Below are positions 1-5,547 of a stretch of 9,344 nt of DNA, one piece after another. The translations under genes and the position numbers were made by a program. The stretch covers positions 1-9,344 of the forward strand of contig DASXLL010000272.1 of assembly GCA_036496265.1 (NCBI GenBank), in the 5' to 3' direction. Source of the DNA: CAYLLN01 sp036496265. GTDB lineage: Bacteria; Planctomycetota; Planctomycetia; Pirellulales; Pirellulaceae. Position 1 is the first letter of the stretch. Each line of letters starts with the position of its first letter. The notes under the pieces were generated by a model, which saw only the letters and a list, made by a program, of their open reading frames with translations, was not told where the DNA came from and searched no databases.

Positions 1-2016
1 TTGGCGGCGGAGGCCTATCAGCAAGCGATCAAGCTCGATGTGGGCGAGGCGGCGGCCCATTATGGCTTGGCGCGGGCTTTCGCGCCGAGCGATTCCGAGA
101 AGGCGGAGGCCGCAATCAAGGCGGCGCTGAAGTGGAATCCACAGCATGTGCCGAGCTTGCTGCTGATTGCCGAGGAGCATATCGATGCGGAGCGGTATGA
201 TGAGGCGGAGCAGGTGCTGGGCAATGTCGCCAAAGTCAATCCGCATCAACCGCGGATGCTGGCGTTTCGGGCGGTGATCGCCCATTTGAAGAATCAGGCG
301 GAGAGTGAGAAGTTCAATCGGTTGGCGGCGCTGCGCTATTTTCCAACAAATCCGGAGGTGGATTTTCTGATCGGCAAGAAGTTGTCGCAGAAGTATCGGT
401 TCGCGGAGGGAGAAAAATATCAGCGGCAAGCACTGGCGATGAACGAGCATTATTTTCCAGCCAAGATGCAGCTCGCGCAGGATTTGTTGCGATTGGGGCA
501 GGAAGAGGAGGGCTGGAAGTTGGCGGACGAGGCGTTTACGGCGGACGGCTATAACGTCGTCGCACACAATCTGATCACGCTGGAAGAGAACATTGCCAAG
601 TTTCGGACGCTGGAGGAAGACGGATTTGTTTTGCGGATGGATGCGCGCGAAGCGGAGATTTACGGCCACCGCGTGCTGGCGCTGCTTAAACGGGCGCGGC
701 GCGAGCTGTGTCCGAAATACGATGTTGAGATCGAGCAGCCAGTGATTGTGGAGATGTTTCCGCGGCAACAGGATTTTGCGATTCGGACGTTTGGGCTGCC
801 GGGCGGAGCGGGATTTCTGGGAGTTTGTTTTGGCACAGTGATTACGGCCAACAGTCCCGCCTCGCAAGGCGCGAGCCCCACATGCTGGGAGGCGACGCTG
901 TATCACGAGTTTTGCCACGTGGTGACGCTGAACAAGACGAACAACAAGATGCCGCGGTGGCTGAGCGAAGGAATCTCCGTCTATGAAGAGCGGCAAGCGG
1001 ACAAGACTTGGGGCCAGGCGATGAACCCCAAGTACCGCGAAATGATCTTGAGCGACGAGTTCGTGCCGATCAGCAAGTTGAGCGGGGCGTTTTTGAGTCC
1101 GAAGTCGCCGTTGCATTTGCAATTTGCGTATTTCGAGTCGTCGCTGGCGGTGGAATTCTTGATTGACAAATACGGAATCGAAACGCTGAAGCGCGTGTTG
1201 GTTGATCTGGGCGCGGGAATGCCGATCAATGAGTCGCTGGCTCGGTACGCCGGTTCGTTGGAATCGCTCGATGCTGAATTCGCGGCTTATGCTCGGAAGC
1301 AGGCAAGCAATCTAGCGCCGGATGCGGATTGGTCCACGCCGGAGCTGCCGCGACGGGCGACGAGCGCCATGATTTCGGCGTGGCTGGCGGATCATCCGAA
1401 TAATTATGCGGGCCTGGGCCGGCTGGCACGGCAGCTGATGAACGAAGGAAAGTGGAACGAGGCGAAAGTGACTATTGAGCAGATGCGGAAGCTTTATCCG
1501 GAGGATGAGAGCGCCGGTGGCGCGGTTTCGATGTCTGCCGAGGTGTATCGGGAGCTGAAAGACGATGCGGCCGAACGGAAAGCACTAGAGGAGCTGGCGG
1601 CCTTGTCGGACGATGATGTGGATATGTTCGGGAGGCTCGTTGAACTAACGTCGAAATCGGGCGATTGGCAAGCGGTGAAAATGCACGCCGGTCGGTGGTT
1701 GGCGGTCAATCCGCTCGTGCCCGCGCCGCACCGGGGCGCGGCTGCGGCGGCCGAAGCGTTGAGCGATGATGGGTTGACGATTGAAAGCTATCAAGCCCTG
1801 CTGCTGTTGCAGCCGTTTGATCCGGCCGATGTGCATTTGAAGCTGGCGACTGTGCTGGAGCGGCGCGGTGATTTGGCGACTGCCAAGAAGCACGCGCTGC
1901 TCGCACTTGAAGAAACTCCGCGGTTTCGCGCGGCCCATGAGCGGCTGCTCGCAATCGTGCGGAAGTTAGACGAGAATGCGGAGAAGCCGTCGCCGAAAGA
2001 GGTCGAGACGAAATAG
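1..2016 (+). CDS. TPR-repeat protein with peptidase MA-like (gluzincin) metallopeptidase domain, 5' partial
   Basis: The reading frame is open from base 1 to TAG at 2014-2016, 671 codons. The first codon, TTG, falls inside a typical TPR helix (AEAYQQAIKLD), so the true start is almost certainly upstream and TTG codes Leu. Residues about 1-190 are helix pairs of TPR type, 200-440 form the peptidase domain, and 440-665 are TPR-like again. The zinc site looks intact: HEFCH at 302-306 (His302, Glu303, His306), followed by WLSEG at 320-324 with Glu323 as likely third ligand, as in the peptidase MA family. The later helix with YFESSLAVEFL (377-387) also fits that family. Substrate is unknown. In planctomycetes such proteins are commonly found beside DUF4159/MoxR genes, suggesting an envelope or quality-control role (inference). 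The next gene follows after 19 bases. A short hairpin-forming stretch lies at 859-875, just before the active site. Confidence 0.88.
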   Translation: MAAEAYQQAIKLDVGEAAAHYGLARAFAPSDSEKAEAAIKAALKWNPQHVPSLLLIAEEHIDAERYDEAEQVLGNVAKVNPHQPRMLAFRAVIAHLKNQAESEKFNRLAALRYFPTNPEVDFLIGKKLSQKYRFAEGEKYQRQALAMNEHYFPAKMQLAQDLLRLGQEEEGWKLADEAFTADGYNVVAHNLITLEENIAKFRTLEEDGFVLRMDAREAEIYGHRVLALLKRARRELCPKYDVEIEQPVIVEMFPRQQDFAIRTFGLPGGAGFLGVCFGTVITANSPASQGASPTCWEATLYHEFCHVVTLNKTNNKMPRWLSEGISVYEERQADKTWGQAMNPKYREMILSDEFVPISKLSGAFLSPKSPLHLQFAYFESSLAVEFLIDKYGIETLKRVLVDLGAGMPINESLARYAGSLESLDAEFAAYARKQASNLAPDADWSTPELPRRATSAMISAWLADHPNNYAGLGRLARQLMNEGKWNEAKVTIEQMRKLYPEDESAGGAVSMSAEVYRELKDDAAERKALEELAALSDDDVDMFGRLVELTSKSGDWQAVKMHAGRWLAVNPLVPAPHRGAAAAAEALSDDGLTIESYQALLLLQPFDPADVHLKLATVLERRGDLATAKKHALLALEETPRFRAAHERLLAIVRKLDENAEKPSPKEVETK

Positions 2017-2035
2017 TCACTGGAAACGGGCGCCA

Positions 2036-2902
2036 ATGCGATTCAAACCGCGAATGTTCGTCGTGACGGTTGTCGTGCTGCTGGTGGCGGCAGCGGCGGT
2101 GGCGCAGTATCGCCGCGGCTATAGCCGCCGGTCCACGGGCGATGGGGCGGTTGATCGTGGCGGCGTGCCGGAATGGAAAAATGACGAGCGGTTCAAGAAC
2201 GATGTCTTCACGTTCGTGCGGATTCGGTATTCGTCGTATGGCCGCGGGGGGTATGGAGGGGGTTACGGCGGATATGGCGGCGGTGGCAGATGGGCCACGG
2301 ACTATCCCGATAGCGACCTGAATTTTTCGTTTCGCCTGCAGCAGCTCACAGCCCTGGAAGTCGATCCGAACGGGAAAATTCTGGAGCTGACGGACCCGGA
2401 ACTACTCAATTATCCGTGGGTTTATGTAATCGAGCCGGGCAGCATGTATTTGGAGGACGCCGAAGTCGCGGGACTGCGGAAATATCTGCTCAACGGCGGC
2501 TTCATGATGGTGGATGATTTTTGGGGCGAGGCGGAATGGCAGAATTTTTATGAGAACATCAAGCGGGTCTTCCCTGATCGCGAGCCAATCGAGCTGCCGC
2601 TAGAGCATGAAATTTTTCACTGTGTCTACGACCTGAAGAAGAAGCCGCAGGTGCCGAGCATTCACTCGGACTGGGAAAGCGGTGTTTCGACCGACCGGCC
2701 CTGGGATCCGACTGCTCGCGAGGTGCATTATCGGGGGCTGTTCGACGATAAGGGCCGGATGATGGCGATCATTTGCCACAATACCGACCTTGGCGACGGC
2801 TGGGAGCGCGAAGGCGTGAGCATCGATTACTTTCACAATTTTTCAGAGAAGTGGTCGTATCCGATGGGGATTAATATTGTGACGTATGCGATGACGCATT
2901 GA
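2036..2902 (+). CDS. Exported DUF4159 domain protein with Gly/Tyr-rich insert
   Basis: The protein has 288 residues. The frame is open from further upstream, but ATG at 2036 is chosen because it gives a clean signal peptide: basic start MRFKPR, hydrophobic core at 8-22 and an AVA cleavage motif before Gln24. The upstream extension would prepend a very basic non-signal sequence inside the previous gene. ATG 2054 is a weaker alternative. The mature part matches DUF4159: a FVRIRYSS strand, then WATDYP (86-91), FRLQQLT, and LLNGGFMMVDDFWGE (151-165). The latter resembles the GG turn of glutamine-amidotransferase-like folds. A run of Gly and Tyr at 69-85 interrupts the domain between the first strand and WATDYP and looks like an added flexible loop. 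Function is unknown; DUF4159 genes repeatedly accompany MoxR, DUF58 and BatA-like genes, so a partner role outside the cytoplasmic membrane is likely. The upstream ribosome site is weak (GGAAA at 2022-2026). Confidence 0.88.
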   Translation: MRFKPRMFVVTVVVLLVAAAAVAQYRRGYSRRSTGDGAVDRGGVPEWKNDERFKNDVFTFVRIRYSSYGRGGYGGGYGGYGGGGRWATDYPDSDLNFSFRLQQLTALEVDPNGKILELTDPELLNYPWVYVIEPGSMYLEDAEVAGLRKYLLNGGFMMVDDFWGEAEWQNFYENIKRVFPDREPIELPLEHEIFHCVYDLKKKPQVPSIHSDWESGVSTDRPWDPTAREVHYRGLFDDKGRMMAIICHNTDLGDGWEREGVSIDYFHNFSEKWSYPMGINIVTYAMTH

Positions 2903-2923
2903 GGAAGCCAATCAACCCGAACA

Positions 2924-3166
2924 ATGCAGCTAATCGAAGTCGAGCTTTCAAAGCTGATTCCCTCGCCTTATGGAAAGGATTTTGCGGACCCCGATAACGT
3001 GATACGACTGGCGCCGTTCAATTGGCGAAACTATCAGCCGATTTGGGTTGAGCCGGAGGGCCAGCGGTACATTATCATGGATGGTATGACTCGCATTGAA
3101 ATGGCGAGACAAGCCGGAATTGCGAAGCTGCCGGCATATGTCTTTTCCAAGAGCGGAGCGCCGTAA
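2924..3166 (+). CDS. Stand-alone ParB/Srx-like domain protein (80 aa)
   Basis: This 80-residue protein consists of little more than one ParB N-terminal-like (ParB/sulfiredoxin superfamily) domain. Visible hallmarks are the opening strand with a LIPSP turn (11-15), YQPIWVEPEG (37-46), then YIIMDGMTRIEMARQAGI (49-66) and the closing strand LPAYVF (69-74). DGMTR (53-57) sits where ParB has its GERR-type nucleotide motif and sulfiredoxin has GGCHR. There is no cysteine anywhere, so sulfiredoxin chemistry is excluded. No DNA-binding HTH region follows, so it is not a full chromosome-partition ParB. It may bind or hydrolyse a nucleotide, or act as a small regulator; this is inference. GAGGAAG at 2901-2907 is too far upstream (16 bases) to be an ideal ribosome site. 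The stop overlaps the next start (TAATG), which indicates coupled translation. GC is about 53 percent by hand count, slightly below the larger genes. Confidence 0.82.
   Translation: MQLIEVELSKLIPSPYGKDFADPDNVIRLAPFNWRNYQPIWVEPEGQRYIIMDGMTRIEMARQAGIAKLPAYVFSKSGAP
3155..3158 (+). promoter_or_regulatory. Ribosome binding site (GGAG) for the 105-aa protein
   Basis: GGAG lies seven bases before ATG 3166, inside the end of the ParB-like gene. It supports this start and a coupled start at the TAATG overlap. Confidence 0.6.
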
Positions 3167-3483
3167 TGGAAACGCTGAATTTATATTACGCACAGTTGCT
3201 ACAAGTGGGATTCATCGTTCTGCGGCAAGCTGTTTGGTCTGACAATCAAGAGTGGGCGCGGATGGAAGTGCAGCATTTGCATAATATTCCGTCGCTAATC
3301 AACGAGAGCAATGTCGAAAGGCATCGATATTTCTGGGACCAGGAACGCCAGATGTACTTGGAATGGGTGAACCGCGTTGGAGACGAACCCCGCTCGCGGA
3401 TGCTAACGTATTACGCACCGATTTGGAGCGAGATGGAGCCGGCCATGCAGGAATTTCTCGCTTCGCCCGTTTGTCGCAGCTAG
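3166..3483 (+). CDS. Small aromatic-rich protein of unknown function (105 aa)
   Basis: ATG 3166 shares its A with the stop of the ParB-like gene, with GGAG seven bases upstream; TAG is at 3481-3483. I do not recognise a named domain with confidence. The protein lacks a signal peptide and membrane segments, so it is probably cytosolic. It is unusually aromatic for 105 residues: five Trp (24, 30, 57, 67, 87), six Tyr and three Phe, spread through likely helices. Distinct stretches are HNIPSLI (39-45), NVERHRYFWDQERQMYLEW (49-67) and YYAPIWSEMEP (82-92). The regular spacing of charged and aromatic residues argues for a real, folded, all-helical protein. GC is about 52 percent by hand count over 3181-3480. 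Its coupling to the ParB-like gene and its place just 12 bases before MoxR suggest a shared task, perhaps as an accessory or adaptor of the MoxR system (inference). Confidence 0.8.
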   Translation: METLNLYYAQLLQVGFIVLRQAVWSDNQEWARMEVQHLHNIPSLINESNVERHRYFWDQERQMYLEWVNRVGDEPRSRMLTYYAPIWSEMEPAMQEFLASPVCRS

Positions 3484-3490
3484 AAAGAGG
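3484..3490 (+). promoter_or_regulatory. Ribosome binding site that fixes the GTG start of the MoxR gene
   Basis: AAAGAGG directly follows the stop of the upstream gene and ends five bases before GTG 3496. No ATG offers an equally good fit, so the GTG is the likely start. Confidence 0.7.
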
Positions 3491-3495
3491 ACACC

Positions 3496-4512
3496 GTGCC
3501 AGCCGAGTTAGATGAATATTTGTTAGAGCAACAAGTTGTCGAGCAAATCCGCGCGAGCCGGAGCCGAATCAACGAAGAGTTATCGAAGGTAATCGTCGGA
3601 CAGGCAGACGTCGTAGAGCAGCTTTTGATTAGCCTGTTCGCCGGCGGGCATTGCTTGATTACGGGCGCGCCGGGTTTGGCGAAGACGCTGCTGGTCCGGT
3701 CGATCGCTCAGATTTTTCATTTGAAGTTTCAGCGAATTCAATTCACGCCGGATTTGATGCCGGCGGATATTACGGGTACGGAGATTTTGGAGCAGGGGTC
3801 TGATGGCCATCGGCGAATGCAGTTTGTGAAAGGCCCGATTTTTGGCAATGTGATTCTGGCCGATGAAATCAACCGCACGCCGCCCAAGACGCAGGCGGCC
3901 CTCTTGGAAGCGATGCAGGAGCATCAGGTGACCGTCGCGGGCGTGCGTTATCCGCTGGAGGAGCCGTTTTTTGTGTTGGCGACGCAGAACCCGATCGAGA
4001 TGGAAGGGACATATCCGCTGCCGGAGGCCCAGCTCGATCGGTTCATGTTCAATGTGCTGATCGATTATTTGCCGGAGAACGATGAAGTCGAGGTTGTAAA
4101 GCAAACAACTTCGCGAAAGCCGTCTGCGATTGAGGCGTTGTTTACCGGTGAAGACGTGCGGCGGTTTCATGATGTCGTGCAGCGGGTGCCGATTGCGGAG
4201 GATGTGATTCGGTATGCGGTTCGGTTGGCGGCTGCGAGCCGGCCGGGGCAAGCGGCATCGCCACAATTTGTGAATGAATGGGTGAGCTGGGGCGCGGGAA
4301 CGCGAGCCGGGCAATATGTCGTGCTAGGTGCAAAGGCTCGGGCTCTATTGGCCGGCCGCAATCATGCGACGATCGATGATGTGCGGGCCCTGGTGCATCC
4401 GGTGCTGCGGCATCGCATTTTGATCGGTTATCGGGCTGAGGCGGAAGGCGTATCGGTCGAACAAGTGATCGACCGGTTGCTTGAGGCAGTCCCATCGCCG
4501 ATTGGTTCCTGA
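3496..4512 (+). CDS. moxR: MoxR-family AAA+ ATPase
   Basis: This 338-residue cytosolic protein has the full length and all signatures of the MoxR family: Walker A GAPGLAKT (57-64), Walker B with the MoxR hallmark ILADEINR (120-127), sensor 1 in ATQNPIE (162-168, Asn165), and EGTYPLPEAQLDRF (170-183). The C-terminal lid domain follows with SPQFVNEWVSWGAGTRAG and an ALLAGRNHATIDDV region. The family forms hexamers that use ATP hydrolysis to remodel or activate partner proteins, typically with a VWA-domain partner; here two such partners follow directly. The GTG start is preceded by a good ribosome site. The symbol is family-level only and says nothing about a specific substrate such as methanol dehydrogenase. 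Only 15 bases separate its stop from the DUF58 gene. Confidence 0.96.
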   Translation: MPAELDEYLLEQQVVEQIRASRSRINEELSKVIVGQADVVEQLLISLFAGGHCLITGAPGLAKTLLVRSIAQIFHLKFQRIQFTPDLMPADITGTEILEQGSDGHRRMQFVKGPIFGNVILADEINRTPPKTQAALLEAMQEHQVTVAGVRYPLEEPFFVLATQNPIEMEGTYPLPEAQLDRFMFNVLIDYLPENDEVEVVKQTTSRKPSAIEALFTGEDVRRFHDVVQRVPIAEDVIRYAVRLAAASRPGQAASPQFVNEWVSWGAGTRAGQYVVLGAKARALLAGRNHATIDDVRALVHPVLRHRILIGYRAEAEGVSVEQVIDRLLEAVPSPIGS

Positions 4513-4527
4513 GATCGGATGTGAAAT

Positions 4528-5547
4528 ATGCCCGGGTCGAAGCTTCACACGTCTGCCCGCCGCCAAACGGGGCGATCGCCAGCAACCGGGGCTTCGTTTA
4601 TCGATCCGGCTGCTTTGATGCGAATCAAGAGCATGCAGCTCCGGGCGCGGGTGGTTGTCGAAGGTTTTCTGAGCGGCCTGCATCGCAGTCCTTACCACGG
4701 GTTCTCAGTCGAGTTCACCGAGTATCGGCAGTATTCGCCGGGTGACGACCTGCGTTACTTGGATTGGAAGCTGTTTGCTAGGTCGGACCGTTATTATCTA
4801 AAGCGGTTTGAAGATGAGACGAATCTGCGGGCCTGGCTGCTGGTCGATCTGAGCCGGTCGATGGGTTTTTCGTCGCTCGAATACGACAAAGCAACATATG
4901 CGAGGACGGCGGCGGCGACGATTGCTTATTTTCTGTCGCTGCAGCGCGACGGTGTCGGTTTGATTACGTTTGATGCCGCGATTCAAGAGTTTTTACCGGC
5001 TCGATTTCGACCGGGGCATCTGCATCGGCTAATGATGGCTTTGGAGCGAGCGCCGGCGGGCAAGGCGACCGATTTGGTTGCGCCGCTCGAACAAATTGCT
5101 CAGACCGCGAGCAAGCGCGGGTTGGTAGTGCTGCTGTCCGATTTGCTGGCCCCACTCGAAGCGGTGGAAACAAGATTGGGTTATCTGCGTTCGCGCGGGC
5201 ACGAGGTCGTTGTCATGCGCGTGCTTGATCCAACGGAGATCGAATTTCCGTTTCAAGATGCGGCGCTATTTCAAGATGTCGAAAGTGGCCGCGAGCTGTA
5301 TGTCGATCCGAGCTTGGCGCGGGATCGCTATCGGCAGCGTTTTGCGGAGCACGCGGCCGGGCTTTCCAAAGCGTGCAACAAGCTGGGCATCAGTTTGGTC
5401 GAGCTGCGAACAGATCAGCCGTTGGAGTTGGCCCTGTTCGACTTTTTAAGCACGCGGCTTTCGCGCGGACGGCTGGTGGCGCGGCGACAAGCGGGTGGGC
5501 GGCGCAACGGCGCAGGAGGCAATGTTCGCGCGGGAGGCGCTGGCTGA
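4528..5547 (+). CDS. DUF58 protein with von Willebrand factor A domain
   Basis: The 339-residue protein shows the DUF58 core: GLHRSPYHGFSVEFTEYR (from about 49), then YSPGDDLRYLDWK, and KRFEDETNL (92-100). A VWA fold follows with a complete metal-ion-dependent adhesion site: DLSRS (107-111) matching DxSxS, Thr181 in GKATD, and Asp205 in LLSDL. It has no membrane segment, so it is expected on the cytoplasmic side as the partner of the adjacent MoxR ATPase. The start at 4528 is preferred over 4618 because family members carry a short FIDPAAL-like lead before the core; its ribosome site is weak (GGA at 4517-4519), so expression may depend on coupling to MoxR. The last roughly 30 residues are rich in Arg and Gly and the same DNA carries the ribosome site of the next gene. 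The stop overlaps the next start as TGATG. Confidence 0.95.
   Translation: MPGSKLHTSARRQTGRSPATGASFIDPAALMRIKSMQLRARVVVEGFLSGLHRSPYHGFSVEFTEYRQYSPGDDLRYLDWKLFARSDRYYLKRFEDETNLRAWLLVDLSRSMGFSSLEYDKATYARTAAATIAYFLSLQRDGVGLITFDAAIQEFLPARFRPGHLHRLMMALERAPAGKATDLVAPLEQIAQTASKRGLVVLLSDLLAPLEAVETRLGYLRSRGHEVVVMRVLDPTEIEFPFQDAALFQDVESGRELYVDPSLARDRYRQRFAEHAAGLSKACNKLGISLVELRTDQPLELALFDFLSTRLSRGRLVARRQAGGRRNGAGGNVRAGGAG
5532..5537 (+). promoter_or_regulatory. Ribosome binding site (GGGAGG) for the BatA-like gene
   Basis: GGGAGG lies nine bases before ATG 5547, within the last codons of the DUF58 gene. It fixes the start at 5547 even though the frame stays open upstream to 5373. Confidence 0.7.

Noticed and set aside
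1976..2035. Earlier ATG for the DUF4159 protein
   Set aside because: It would add twenty very basic residues before a clean signal peptide and overlap the previous gene by about 40 bases; ATG 2036 is better.
2115..2128. Perfect 14-base palindrome centred in the signal-peptide-proximal part of the DUF4159 gene
   Set aside because: About one such palindrome is expected by chance every 16 kb, it lies within coding sequence, and no second copy was noticed.
2903..2923. Possible terminator or promoter between the DUF4159 and ParB-like genes
   Set aside because: The 21-base gap has no inverted repeat, no T run and no recognisable -10/-35 pair.
2924..3166. Chromosome or plasmid partition ParB, or sulfiredoxin
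   Set aside because: The protein lacks the HTH and dimer domains of partition ParB, no ParA is nearby, and it contains no cysteine for sulfiredoxin chemistry.
3580..4314. Long antisense open frame of 244 codons opposite the MoxR gene
   Set aside because: It is a shadow of a strongly conserved gene: its product is Arg/His/Leu-rich with no recognisable domain, and the + strand frame carries every MoxR motif.
4519..4524. Start codon followed at once by a stop (ATGTGA), in frame with and nine bases before the DUF58 start
   Set aside because: Such start-stop elements can affect translation, but this one lacks its own ribosome site and could easily be chance.
5373..5546. Upstream in-frame extension of the BatA-like gene
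   Set aside because: It overlaps the conserved C-terminal part of the DUF58 gene, has a low-complexity sequence, and would bury the BatA N-terminal membrane segment; ATG 5547 has a good ribosome site.
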